11,450 nucleotides of DNA from Pseudomonadota bacterium (GTDB taxonomy: Bacteria; Myxococcota_A; UBA796; SXON01), in contig SXOM01000416.1 in NCBI GenBank assembly GCA_005776735.1, positions 1 to 11,450 of the forward strand. The letters are read 5' to 3'. Below are positions 1 to 7,287 of the stretch, piece by piece. The translations under genes were made by a program, and so were the position numbers. Below the pieces are notes generated by a model, which saw only the letters and a program-made list of their open reading frames with translations, had not been told where the DNA came from and searched no databases. Within the stretch, counting starts at the first letter, position 1, and each line of letters opens with the position of its first letter.

Positions 1-673
1 GCGGGCGCTGGTGCTCGAGCCGAGCATCCTCTTGTTGGACGAGCCGCTCGGCGCGCTGGACCTCAAGCTCCGCAAGGAGATGCAGTTCGAGCTCAAGTCG
101 CTCAACCGGCGGCTCGGCATCACGTTCGTGTACGTCACCCACGACCAGGAGGAGGCGCTCACGATGAGCGACCGCATCACGGTCATGGACAACGCGCGCA
201 TCGCGCAGCTCGGGAGCCCCGCCGAGATCTATGAGCAGCCGCGCACGCCGTTCGTGGCGCGGTTCATCGGCGAGAGCAACTTCTGCGAAGGGGTGGTCGA
301 GCAGATCGTCGGGGAGCGGTGGACGCTGCGCCGCAGCGACGGGCAGTTGGTCCACGCCGCTGGCCAGGGCGACCGCGCGGTGGGCGAAGCGGTGATGGTG
401 TCGGTACGGCCGGAACGGGTGGGGCTGCACCAGCCGGGGGCGGCGCCGGCGGGGTTCAACCAGCTCGCGGGCAAGGTGCGGCAGGTGGTGTACCGCGGGG
501 AGATGTTGCACGTGCGCGTGGTGCTCGACGGCGGGGGCGAGGTCACCGCGGCGGTACGCAACGAGGGGCAGCTCCGGGCGCCGGTGGCGTGGCAGGAGGG
601 CGGCGCGTGCGTGGCGGCGTTTGCGCCCGAAGACGCGCGGGTGCTCGAGCCCGAGCCGCCGAGGGACGCGTGA
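1..673 (+). CDS. potA: Polyamine ABC transporter ATP-binding protein, C-terminal part (5' truncated)
   Basis: This is the ATPase subunit of a spermidine/putrescine importer, acting on the cytoplasmic face of the inner membrane. The reading frame is open from base 2 and the start lies outside the window, so the Walker A motif and the ABC signature are not visible. What is seen is the end of the signature helix (RALVLEPS), Walker B with the catalytic Glu (ILLLDEP), the D-loop (GALD), and the H-loop (VTHDQEEA). After these comes the typical TIYEQP-like segment (IYEQPRTPFVARFIGE) and a C-terminal TOBE_2-like domain recognisable by VSVRPERVGL. Substrate assignment rests on PotA-like wording plus the potB-potC-potD genes directly downstream. 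The stop overlaps the GTG start of the next gene by four bases (GTGA), so the two are probably translationally coupled. It could belong to a related Fe or other CUT1/POPT-family importer, but the gene context favours polyamines. Confidence 0.93.
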   Translation, partial: RALVLEPSILLLDEPLGALDLKLRKEMQFELKSLNRRLGITFVYVTHDQEEALTMSDRITVMDNARIAQLGSPAEIYEQPRTPFVARFIGESNFCEGVVEQIVGERWTLRRSDGQLVHAAGQGDRAVGEAVMVSVRPERVGLHQPGAAPAGFNQLAGKVRQVVYRGEMLHVRVVLDGGGEVTAAVRNEGQLRAPVAWQEGGACVAAFAPEDARVLEPEPPRDA

Positions 674-1551
674 ACCCGCGCCTGTGGTGGCTCCGATGGT
701 CGTCGCGGCGGCCCGGCGCGCGGGCGTGGTCGCTCATGGGCCCCGGCACGGCGTGGATCGTGGCGTTCTTCATGGTGCCGCTGTTGTTCATGCTCGCATA
801 CAGCTTCATGCCCAAGGGGCTGTACGGCGGCGTGGAGTCGGGGTTCACCTTCGAACACTATGTCCGGCTGTTCGACCCGCTCTACATCAAGATCGGCGTC
901 CGGACGCTCGTGTACTCGCTCGGCTGCACGGCCATCTGCCTGGTCTTCGGATACCCGGTGGCCTACGTCATCTCCCGCGCGGGCGAGTGGCGCAACCTGC
1001 TGGTCTTCCTGGTCATCCTGCCGTTCTGGACGAGCTTCCTGGTGCGCACGTTCGCGATGATCTTCCTGATGCGCGACACCGGGCTCATCAACACCGTGCT
1101 GCTCGCGACCGGCCTGCGCACCGAGCCGCTGGAGATGATGAACACCCCGTTCGCGGTGATGACCGGCCTCGTGTACGGCTTCTTGCCGTTCATGGTGCTC
1201 CCGATCTACAGCTCGCTCGAGAAGCTCGATCCCAGCTTGCTCGAAGCGGCCGAGGTGCTCGGCGCCCGGCCCGCCGCGCGGTTTGTGCGGGTGGTGCTGC
1301 CGCTGTCGATGCCCGGCGTCGTCGCCGGGAGCCTCCTGGTCTTCATCCCCGCCCTCGGCAGCTACCTCACGAGCGATCTGCTCGGCGGCGCCAAGGAGAT
1401 GATGATCGGCAACCTCGTCCAGAACCAGTTCATGGTCGCCAACAACTGGCCGTTCGGCTCGGCGGCGAGCTTCACGGTCATGGCGATGGTGCTCGCGGCG
1501 GTCTTCGTCTCGTTGCGGGTACGCGACGAGCCGGCCGGGGAGGCCCGCTGA
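670..1551 (+). CDS. potB: Polyamine ABC transporter permease, PotB type
   Basis: First membrane permease of the polyamine importer, 293 residues. The GTG start at 670 overlaps the potA stop and has a GAGGGA ribosome site at 661-666. Upstream in-frame codons would only extend into potA. About six hydrophobic segments are visible, the first near residues 28-46 and others near 78-101, 109-133, 160-181, 214-235 and 266-282. The cytoplasmic EAA loop that docks on PotA is at residues 192-209 (EAAEVLGARPAARFVRVV), followed by LPLSMPGVVAG. The basic N-terminal tail (R/W-rich, about 25 residues before the first helix) fits a cytoplasmic N-terminus. The length matches the PotB family (about 280-300). 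The stop TGA shares its last base with the ATG of potC. The assignment to PotB rather than PotC rests on gene order and on the FTFEHYVRLF and LVRTFAMIFLM segments typical of PotB/PotH. Confidence 0.95.
   Translation: MNPRLWWLRWSSRRPGARAWSLMGPGTAWIVAFFMVPLLFMLAYSFMPKGLYGGVESGFTFEHYVRLFDPLYIKIGVRTLVYSLGCTAICLVFGYPVAYVISRAGEWRNLLVFLVILPFWTSFLVRTFAMIFLMRDTGLINTVLLATGLRTEPLEMMNTPFAVMTGLVYGFLPFMVLPIYSSLEKLDPSLLEAAEVLGARPAARFVRVVLPLSMPGVVAGSLLVFIPALGSYLTSDLLGGAKEMMIGNLVQNQFMVANNWPFGSAASFTVMAMVLAAVFVSLRVRDEPAGEAR
1537..1543 (+). promoter_or_regulatory. Ribosome binding site of potC
   Basis: GGGGAGG lies seven bases before the ATG at 1551 and inside the last codons of potB. It is the strongest Shine-Dalgarno match among the pot genes and supports the TGATG start chosen for potC. 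Most other genes in the window lack a comparable site. Confidence 0.6.
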
Positions 1552-2336
1552 TGGGCAAGCTCCCGAAGTGGCTCCTCGGCGTGGCGGCCGCGGTGTACCT
1601 GTTCCTGCACGCGCCGCTTTTGGTGCTGGTGGCGTTCTCGTTCAACGACAGCAAGTTCTCGGCCGGCTGGGAAGGCTTCACGCTGCGGTGGTACGAGCGG
1701 CTCCTCGAGCGCGACGATCTCGTCCACAGCTTGTGGGTGAGCGTCGAGGTGGGGGTGATCTCCACGCTCATCAGCACGCTCCTCGGCACGATGTTGGCGC
1801 TCGGCATCGCGCGCCACCGGTTCAGCGGGCGCACGTTCCTCGAGTCGTTGTTGTACGTCCCCATCGTCACGCCCGAGATCGTGGTCGGCATCTCGCTGCT
1901 CATCCTGTTCGTCTTCCTGAAGATGACCCTCGGCATCGGCACGATCGTCATCGCGCACGTCGCGTTCAACATCTCGTTCGTCACCGTCGTGGTGCGTTCC
2001 CGCCTGGAAGGAATGGACCGCAACCTCGAAGAGGCCGCGCTGATCCTCGGCGCCGACGAGTTCACGACGTTCTGGAAGGTGACCGTGCCGCAGTTGTGGC
2101 CGGGCATCCTCTCGGGGGCGCTCCTGGCGTTCACGATGTCCTTCGACGACTACGTCATCACCTCGCTCGTCACCGGTCCCGGCAGCTCCACGCTCCCCAT
2201 CGTGGTCTACAGCATGGTCCGCAAGAACGTCGAGCCGAGCATCAACGCCATCTCCACGATCATCCTCGTCGTCACCGCGGCGCTCATCTGGGCGTCGGAC
2301 CGGCTGTCGCAGGACAAGCCCCTCACCCCCCACTAG
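1551..2336 (+). CDS. potC: Polyamine ABC transporter permease, PotC type
   Basis: Second membrane permease of the importer, 261 residues, starting at the ATG that overlaps the potB stop by one base and is preceded by GGGGAGG. Hydrophobic segments are seen near residues 8-30, 62-86, 98-124, 130-148, 186-207 and 232-249. The EAA loop is at 161-178 (EAALILGADEFTTFWKVT), followed by VPQLWPGILSGAL and the highly characteristic AFTMSFDDYVITSLVTGP segment (193-210) found in PotC/PotI proteins. The early motif LLVLVAFSFNDSKF is also typical. Length agrees with the family. It forms the transmembrane pore with PotB and is powered by PotA. The gap of only 17 bases to potD indicates co-transcription. Confidence 0.96.
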   Translation: MGKLPKWLLGVAAAVYLFLHAPLLVLVAFSFNDSKFSAGWEGFTLRWYERLLERDDLVHSLWVSVEVGVISTLISTLLGTMLALGIARHRFSGRTFLESLLYVPIVTPEIVVGISLLILFVFLKMTLGIGTIVIAHVAFNISFVTVVVRSRLEGMDRNLEEAALILGADEFTTFWKVTVPQLWPGILSGALLAFTMSFDDYVITSLVTGPGSSTLPIVVYSMVRKNVEPSINAISTIILVVTAALIWASDRLSQDKPLTPH

Positions 2337-2353
2337 CCCGGAGTCTCCCCGCC

Positions 2354-3535
2354 ATGTCCCAAGAAAAAGCCCGCATCCAGCTCGTCGAGGCCCTGCGCGA
2401 CGGTCGCATCGAACGCCGGGAGTTCCTCCGCGGCGCCCTCGGCCTCGGCATGAGCGTCGGCACCATCGGCCTGGTCCTGCAGGCGTGCGGCAGCGAAGAG
2501 AAGCCGGCCGACGCCCCGCCGCCCGCCGGCCACGAGGGCACCGGCCCCGGCCCCGCGCCCGCGCCCGAACCCGAGCTCGGCCCCATCGAGGCCGACCTCC
2601 ACATCTACATGTGGTCCGACTACATCGCCGAGGACACGATCCCCAACTTCGAGAAGGAGTTCAACGTGAAGGTCACGTTGGACACCTACGAGTCCAACGA
2701 GGAGATGATCGCCAAGGTCCAGACCGGCGCCGCCGGCTACGACCTGGTGTGCCCGAGCGGCTACGCGGTGAGCGTCCTGCGCCACCTCCACCTCGTCGAG
2801 CAGCTCGTCAAGAAGCACATCCCCAACTACGCCAACCTCGCGCCGCTCTTCCTCGGCTCGGTCTTCGACCCGAAGAACGAGGTGACCGTGCCCTGGCAGT
2901 GGGGCGTCACCGGCGTCGCCTACCGCAAGGACCTGCTCGGCAAGGTGCCCGACTCCTGGGCGCTCTTCCAGGACGCGGCCCTCAAGGGCAAGCTCACGAT
3001 GATGGACGACATGCGCGACAACATCGGGGCGTGGCTCCGCTTCCTCGGCAAGTCGGTCAACAGCGTCGACGCCGCCGACCTCGCCGCGGCGAAGGCCGAA
3101 GCGCTCAAGGCCAAGCCGATCCTCGCCTCCTACGTGAGCGCGCCGGTCAAGGCGCAGCTCATCGCCGGCGACGTCTTCGCGGCGCAGCTCTGGAACGGCG
3201 ACACGATGCAGGCGAAGGTCGAGAAGGCGGAGATCGAGTTTGCGCTCCCCAAGGAGGGCAGCTCGATCTGGTGCGACTCGATGTGCATCCCCAAGGGCGC
3301 GAAGAACCTGCGCGCCGCGCACGAGTTCCTCAACTACATCCTTCGGCCCGAGGTGGGCGCCAAGATCAGCGACTTCACCGGCTACGGCTCGCCCAACCTT
3401 CCGGCGTCGGAGAAGATGGTGAACAAGGTCGCCTACCCCACCGAGGCCGACATGAAGAACCTCGAGTACAACGAGGACCTCGGCGCCGGCACCGCGGCGT
3501 GGGACCAGATCTGGACCGAGATCAAGAGCGGCTGA
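2354..3535 (+). CDS. potD: Polyamine-binding lipoprotein, PotD type, with a twin-arginine lipoprotein signal
   Basis: Substrate-binding protein of the importer, 393 residues. The N-terminus carries a twin-arginine motif (RREFLRG, residues 21-27), a hydrophobic stretch and the lipobox LQAC with acceptor Cys45. It is therefore probably exported folded by Tat and lipid-anchored. A Pro/Ala/Gly/Glu linker (about 48-78) precedes the binding fold. Visible ligand-site counterparts of E. coli PotD are MWSDY (86-90), MMDDMRD (216-222, Asp where E. coli has a second acidic residue), WNGD (280-283) and WCDS (306-309), the last matching the W-x-D pair that grips the polyamine amine. The ATG at 2354 has a weak CGGAG 10 bases upstream. 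Spermidine versus putrescine preference cannot be read from the sequence. Odd points are Cys307 and Cys311 flanking the binding Asp, and the long low-complexity tether. Confidence 0.94.
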   Translation: MSQEKARIQLVEALRDGRIERREFLRGALGLGMSVGTIGLVLQACGSEEKPADAPPPAGHEGTGPGPAPAPEPELGPIEADLHIYMWSDYIAEDTIPNFEKEFNVKVTLDTYESNEEMIAKVQTGAAGYDLVCPSGYAVSVLRHLHLVEQLVKKHIPNYANLAPLFLGSVFDPKNEVTVPWQWGVTGVAYRKDLLGKVPDSWALFQDAALKGKLTMMDDMRDNIGAWLRFLGKSVNSVDAADLAAAKAEALKAKPILASYVSAPVKAQLIAGDVFAAQLWNGDTMQAKVEKAEIEFALPKEGSSIWCDSMCIPKGAKNLRAAHEFLNYILRPEVGAKISDFTGYGSPNLPASEKMVNKVAYPTEADMKNLEYNEDLGAGTAAWDQIWTEIKSG

Positions 3536-3562
3536 GCGCCCCGGCCAGCTACGTTGGGCGGC

Positions 3563-4123
3563 ATGAGCGGCTCCGACGACGGCCTGCAGGTACGCCACGA
3601 GGGGGAGGCCCAGGCGCCGCCCCCTCCGTGGCGCGAGCGTGCGTGGGGGTGGGTCAAGGACCTCGCCCTCACCGTGCTGATCGTGGGCGTGCTCCTCGTC
3701 GGCGTGGGCTGGCTGCGTGCGCCCGCGCTGCCCGGCGCGGCCCCGCCCCTGCGCCTGGTGAACCTCGAAGGCGCCACGGTCGACCTCGCCGACCTGCGCG
3801 GGCAGACGGTCCTGGTCAACTTCTGGGCCACGTGGTGCGGGCCGTGCCGCGTCGAGATGCCGATGCTCACCCACTTCGACGCGGGGCACCCCGACACGCC
3901 CATCCTCTACGTCGCCGCCGACGGCAAGCCCGCCGATCTGTTGGCGTTTGCCAAGGCACACGACCTTCCGCCGGCACGGGTGCTCGTGGCCGACACCGCC
4001 ACCAAGAAGGCGTGGAAGGTGTCGACCTTGCCCACCACGGTCGCGGTCGGGCCCGACGGGGCGGTGCGGGCCGTGCACGCCGGCATCGTCACCACGCCGC
4101 AGCTCTGGTGGTGGTCCAGGTGA
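3563..4123 (+). CDS. Membrane-anchored thioredoxin-like protein, TlpA/ResA type
   Basis: 186 residues. A hydrophilic N-terminal tail is followed by one transmembrane segment (about residues 33-50, ALTVLIVGVLLVGVGWL) and a thioredoxin fold outside the membrane. The active site is ATWCGPCRVEMP with cysteines 92 and 95, and the cis-proline loop is STLPTT (Pro157). The family reduces or rearranges disulfides in exported proteins such as cytochrome c apoproteins. The ATG at 3563 is preferred; a TTG nine bases upstream is in frame but adds only three residues, and neither has a good ribosome site. The gene follows potD by 27 bases on the same strand, so it may be read from the pot promoter. No cytochrome biogenesis gene is nearby, so the partner is unknown. 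It could also be a generic periplasmic disulfide reductase. Confidence 0.9.
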   Translation: MSGSDDGLQVRHEGEAQAPPPPWRERAWGWVKDLALTVLIVGVLLVGVGWLRAPALPGAAPPLRLVNLEGATVDLADLRGQTVLVNFWATWCGPCRVEMPMLTHFDAGHPDTPILYVAADGKPADLLAFAKAHDLPPARVLVADTATKKAWKVSTLPTTVAVGPDGAVRAVHAGIVTTPQLWWWSR

Positions 4124-4208
4124 GCCCGGTCAAGGGCGCCAGCCACCCATCGGCGTTCCGGGCCCACGTCGGCAGGCGCAACGACCGTCACCGCACCCCG
4201 CCGGCGCC

Positions 4209-4799
4209 GTGCTGATCGCGGCGATCGTCGTCTTCGGGCGGGCGCTCGGCGGCGAACCGGCGCTCCCGGTCCGCACCGCGTGGGTGGGCACCCTGGCGGC
4301 GACGTCGCGCAACCTCTCGGTCGGCGGCGCGGTGCGCGCGGGCAAACCCGTCGGCCCGTGGATCAGCGGCGCGCTCACCACCGACTGGCCGTTCTCGGCC
4401 CTGGTGGGCGGTTTCTTGCTGGACGACGTCACCGCGCCGCGCCTGGCGTCCCACCAGCTCGTCGGGTGGGCGTGGGCGTGGCCGGGCGGGAAGGACACGC
4501 CGTGGAAACCACGCCTCGCGCTCGGCGTGGGCCTCTGGGAGCAGGTCGAGCTCGACTCGCTCGCGCAGGCCTTCCGCACCGAGGACTACGGGGTGTACGC
4601 CTCGTTGCACACCGGGGCGCAGTTCTCGCTCTTGTGGCCCGGCGTGGGCCTCGGGTTCGGGCTGCGGCCGTTCGCCACGACCGCGTGGTGGCACGACGAG
4701 GGCGTGTTTCCCACCGCGTTCCAGTTCACCAACGCGGTGCTCGACGTCGACCTCACCGTCGACCTCACGCGGCTGTTCGGCACGACGGCGCCGCCGTGA
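4209..4799 (+). CDS. Exported protein of unknown function, possibly beta-barrel
   Basis: I do not recognise this 196-residue protein. The GTG start at 4209 gives an N-terminus like a short signal peptide (LIAAIVVFGRALG, then GEPALP), whereas upstream in-frame sequence is Arg/Pro-rich and looks non-coding. The body has repeated Gly/aromatic-rich stretches with alternating hydrophobic residues, such as VGGFLLDD, LALGVGLW, GVYASLHTGAQFSLL and GVGLGFGLRPF, and ends in DVDLTVDLTRLFG. This pattern suggests a small outer-membrane barrel or beta-sandwich. The final TGA overlaps the GTG of the following lipoprotein gene (GTGA), which supports both reading frames. The 85 bases before the start hold no clear promoter. 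Function is unknown; the start is the least certain part. Confidence 0.72.
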   Translation: MLIAAIVVFGRALGGEPALPVRTAWVGTLAATSRNLSVGGAVRAGKPVGPWISGALTTDWPFSALVGGFLLDDVTAPRLASHQLVGWAWAWPGGKDTPWKPRLALGVGLWEQVELDSLAQAFRTEDYGVYASLHTGAQFSLLWPGVGLGFGLRPFATTAWWHDEGVFPTAFQFTNAVLDVDLTVDLTRLFGTTAPP

Positions 4800-5476
4800 T
4801 CGCACTGCTCCTCGGGTGCGCGGCGAACGACCCCGCGCTCGTCGCCCATCGCGGGCTCGGGATGCTGCCCGACGCCGAGGAGAACGTGCCCGACCACCTC
4901 GTGGCGGCGCTGGAGGCGGGGTTCGGCGCCGAGGTCGACCTCCGCGTGGACGGCGACGGCTGCGCAGGCGACCCCGCCCGCGCCGCGACCGAGGGCTGCT
5001 ACGATCTCGGCCACACCGCGCCGAACGGCCACACGCTCGCCGAGTTGGCCGAGTTGGTGGGCGCGCTGCCGGAGGCCCCGGCGGGACCGCTGTTCCTCGA
5101 CGTGGTCAACGATCCCGACCGCGCCGTGACGCTCACGCTGCTCGACTGGCTCGGGACGGTCCCCTTCGGCACGCTCCCCCTGATCGTCCAGACCAGCTCC
5201 GCCGAGTCGCTCGCGATGTTCGACGCGCTGCGCCAGGAGCAGGGCGCCCCGGAGGTGATGCTCGGCCTCACCAGCTTCACCAACCCCGAGTTCACACCGC
5301 CGACCGGGGCCGACCTGCTGGTGGTGAACCTCGCCGAGCTCCCGGTCGCGCCGATGCCGCTCCCGGTGGCGGTCTACGGCGTCAGCACCGAGCACGCGTG
5401 GGCGCTGGCCCAGACGGCGTCGAGCGACGTGCGGTGGGTGATCACCGACCTGCCCGGGCGCTTCGCGGGGCGGTAG
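4796..5476 (+). CDS. GDPD-fold lipoprotein (glycerophosphodiester phosphodiesterase family)
   Basis: 226 residues. The GTG start at 4796 overlaps the previous stop and is needed because the conserved site starts at residue 17. A very short lipoprotein signal (MIALLLGC, acceptor Cys8) is followed by VAHRG (His18, Arg19), AEVDLRVDG (Glu46, Asp48) and LGHT (His73), which line up with the HR, E-x-D and second His of GDPD enzymes. The C-terminal WVITDLPGRF matches the family's final I-T-D-x-P segment. The family hydrolyses glycerophosphodiesters from phospholipid turnover with a divalent metal. The usual H-D dipeptide is H-T here, and the insert between Glu/Asp and the second His carries two cysteines (56 and 68). 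At 226 residues it is near the short end of the family, so activity is plausible but not assured. It ends nine bases from the convergent minus-strand gene. Confidence 0.85.
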   Translation: MIALLLGCAANDPALVAHRGLGMLPDAEENVPDHLVAALEAGFGAEVDLRVDGDGCAGDPARAATEGCYDLGHTAPNGHTLAELAELVGALPEAPAGPLFLDVVNDPDRAVTLTLLDWLGTVPFGTLPLIVQTSSAESLAMFDALRQEQGAPEVMLGLTSFTNPEFTPPTGADLLVVNLAELPVAPMPLPVAVYGVSTEHAWALAQTASSDVRWVITDLPGRFAGR

Positions 5477-5485
5477 GAAGGCGCG

Positions 5486-7021
5486 CTACAGCCGCACCCA
5501 CCCCGTCCACGCCTCCTCGGTCGCGGTGGCGGCGACGTCGATTCGGAGGCCGGAAGGACCCGCGGCGATGCGGAAGCTCGGCTCGGCCGCGAAGTTCAGC
5601 GCCACGCGGGCGTCGGCCCACGAGCGGGCGCCACTGAGGGGGTGATCGTAGACGTGGAGCTGCTGCCCCTCGGGAAAACGTGTCAGCACCACCAGGTCGT
5701 CGCGTCCGTCGCCGTCCGCGTCGGTCAGCACGGCCGTGGTGGACTCCCCTCGAACGCCGACGGTGGCGATGGCCTCCGCGGCTGCGGTGTAGCTGCCGGC
5801 CGTCGTAGGAATCGGAACCACGTAGACCGCGCTCGCGTCGGAAACGACCATGTCCGCTTTGCCGTCGCCGTCGGCGTCGCCGAACTTCAGCGGGTAGGGC
5901 CACAAGTCGAAGGACACCCACCCGTACCCACAGAAGTTGTCCGCTGCGGGGCCGAACGTGAGGCCCGAGTAGATGGGAACGTCCTCGATGCCGTCACCGT
6001 CGACGTCGACCGAAGGGGCGAACCCCCAGCCGACGAATGGCCCGGCCTCGCACAGCACCTCGGCTTCATCGCCGTTCATCGGCACCAGGTAGACCGGGCC
6101 GGAGACGCCGTCGTCGACGTAGATGAGGAGCTCCCGGTCGCCGTCCCCGTCGGCGTCGATGGTGGTCTCTTCGTTCCAGCAATAGGTCGACCCCACCACG
6201 TCGAGGGTGAACGCACCCCAGACCTCGCCCGAGGCACCATCCGTCACCGTGTAGTCCAAGTGCGCGTCGCACCCATACCGGTCCGATCGCGTCGAGCTGT
6301 CGTCCACGAACTCGTCACAGATGCCGTCACCCGTCCAGTCCTCGTTCCCGCCGGGCGTGGGTTCCAGGTCGTCCCAACCCCAGGTGCCCGCGGCGGGCAT
6401 CGGCGCGCGGCTGCCCTTCCGGTAGAGCTCGGTGACCCCGTCCGCATCGCAGTCCTGAACCTCCTCGATGCCGGACTGTCCCGTGATGACGAGCCACGTG
6501 GGAGCGCGCAAATCCGCCAGGGCACAGCTCTCACCCATCCACGAGATCGTGTCGTCGCAGTCCCCGCCCTGCGTGGCCCCCGGTTCGCAGAAGCACCCCG
6601 TCGCGCCACCGAGCCCGTCTCCGTCCGCGTCGAGCCAGCCCTCGATACACCCCGGCGAACCTTCCGGATCGGCCCCTCCGTAACAGTCGTCGTCCTTGCC
6701 GTTGCACACCTCCTCCTGATCGGGATGGACGCTGGGATCGTCGTCCGCGCAGTCCATTGCGTCGGTACTGGACACCCCCTCACACTCCACCCAGGTCCCC
6801 AGGAAGCCGTCACCATCGGCATCCACGAGGCCCTTCGGCCGCCTCACTTCGTCCACGGCGCCGTCGCAGTCGTCGTCAACGCCGTTGCACGGCTCCTCTT
6901 TGGACGCACACCCCGAATCCGCCGTATCGGCCGTGTCCGATGTGCCCGGCGGGGCTTCCGGTCCGACCGCCGGATCCACCGAAGGCACCTCAGCGGCGCA
7001 CGCGAGGAGGAACAAGAACAT
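5486..7021 (-). CDS. Asp-rich lipoprotein with MopE-type metal-binding motifs and VCBS/FG-GAP-like repeats
   Basis: 511 residues, ATG at 7021. A short lipoprotein signal (MFLFLLAC, acceptor Cys8) is followed by a low-complexity linker containing TSDTADTADSG. Residues 42-160 carry two MopE-type blocks: CNGVDDDCDG (45-54) and CNGKDDDCYG (106-115), each followed by a DADGDG loop (67-72 and 131-136), and then CEPGATQGGDCDD (145-157). The rest has at least five calcium-loop repeats typical of VCBS/FG-GAP domains: DCDADGVTEL, DADGDGDREL, DVDGDGIEDV, DADGDGKADM and DADGDGRDDL. Such proteins are surface or extracellular and bind calcium; MopE itself in Methylococcus binds copper, but no such role can be read here. 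The protein is cysteine-rich. It is divergent from the Dam gene, sharing the intergenic control region, and convergent with the GDPD gene. Function is unknown. Confidence 0.88.
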   Translation of the reverse strand: MFLFLLACAAEVPSVDPAVGPEAPPGTSDTADTADSGCASKEEPCNGVDDDCDGAVDEVRRPKGLVDADGDGFLGTWVECEGVSSTDAMDCADDDPSVHPDQEEVCNGKDDDCYGGADPEGSPGCIEGWLDADGDGLGGATGCFCEPGATQGGDCDDTISWMGESCALADLRAPTWLVITGQSGIEEVQDCDADGVTELYRKGSRAPMPAAGTWGWDDLEPTPGGNEDWTGDGICDEFVDDSSTRSDRYGCDAHLDYTVTDGASGEVWGAFTLDVVGSTYCWNEETTIDADGDGDRELLIYVDDGVSGPVYLVPMNGDEAEVLCEAGPFVGWGFAPSVDVDGDGIEDVPIYSGLTFGPAADNFCGYGWVSFDLWPYPLKFGDADGDGKADMVVSDASAVYVVPIPTTAGSYTAAAEAIATVGVRGESTTAVLTDADGDGRDDLVVLTRFPEGQQLHVYDHPLSGARSWADARVALNFAAEPSFRIAAGPSGLRIDVAATATEEAWTGWVRL

Positions 7022-7263
7022 GCGGTGATCATAGCGTTCGGCCGTGGCGCGGGGACGTCGTCAGGCCGAGCTGCACGACTTCTGCACCCCGCGCGACCCG
7101 CGCCGGGGCGCCCGGCGGCCTCGGCGCGCGTCGGGACGGGCTCGGGGCGCCCCCCCCCACGCCCCAAAACCGGCGTTGAACGATCGTCAACGATCCGCGT
7201 CGAAACAATCTGATCGACGTGATCACTGAGGTCTTGCCGACGTGATCTCTTGACGGTACAATA
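7022..7263. promoter_or_regulatory. Divergent intergenic control region with GATC cluster
   Basis: This 242-base region separates the minus-strand MopE-like lipoprotein gene from the plus-strand dam gene. The left part is very GC-rich and holds a run of nine C at 7150-7158. The right part is AT-richer and holds five GATC sites starting at 7182, 7192, 7212, 7221 and 7244, with a sixth at 7027. Two dyads are seen: GTTGA/TCAAC arms (7175-7179 and 7187-7191) around a central CGATCG, and TGATC/GATCA arms (7211-7225). The 10-mer CGACGTGATC occurs twice, at 7215-7224 and 7238-7247, 23 bases apart. On the minus strand a TATGAT lies only about six bases before the lipoprotein start, too close to be a convincing promoter element. 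Confidence 0.65.
7234..7262 (+). promoter_or_regulatory. Predicted sigma70-type promoter of dam
   Basis: TTGCCG (7234-7239) and TACAAT (7257-7262) are separated by 17 bases. Transcription would begin near 7269, giving a leader of about 19 bases before the ATG at 7288. One CGACGTGATC repeat with a GATC site lies in the spacer between the two elements, so binding or methylation there could affect polymerase. A TTGACG at 7250-7255 is too close to TACAAT to pair with it. Confidence 0.55.
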
Positions 7264-7287
7264 GTGCGGCCCCTCCCCGCTGGTCCG

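Noticed and set aside
2333..4078. Long minus-strand open frame opposite potD and the thioredoxin gene
   Set aside because: Its product is Arg/Gly/Val/Asp-rich without recognisable motifs, and the plus strand encodes clear PotD and thioredoxin proteins. Long antisense frames are expected in such GC-rich DNA.
5474..5490. Bidirectional terminator between the convergent GDPD and MopE-like genes
   Set aside because: The gap is nine bases and contains no stem-loop or T-run.
7022..7035. TATGAT on the minus strand as a -10 box for the MopE-like lipoprotein gene
   Set aside because: It lies only about six bases before the ATG and I see no good -35 at the right distance. A leaderless transcript is possible but unsupported.
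5642..7213. Long plus-strand open frame opposite the MopE-like lipoprotein gene
   Set aside because: The minus-strand reading has a lipoprotein signal, MopE blocks and calcium loops. The plus-strand reading is Val/Arg/Pro-rich and has no domain.
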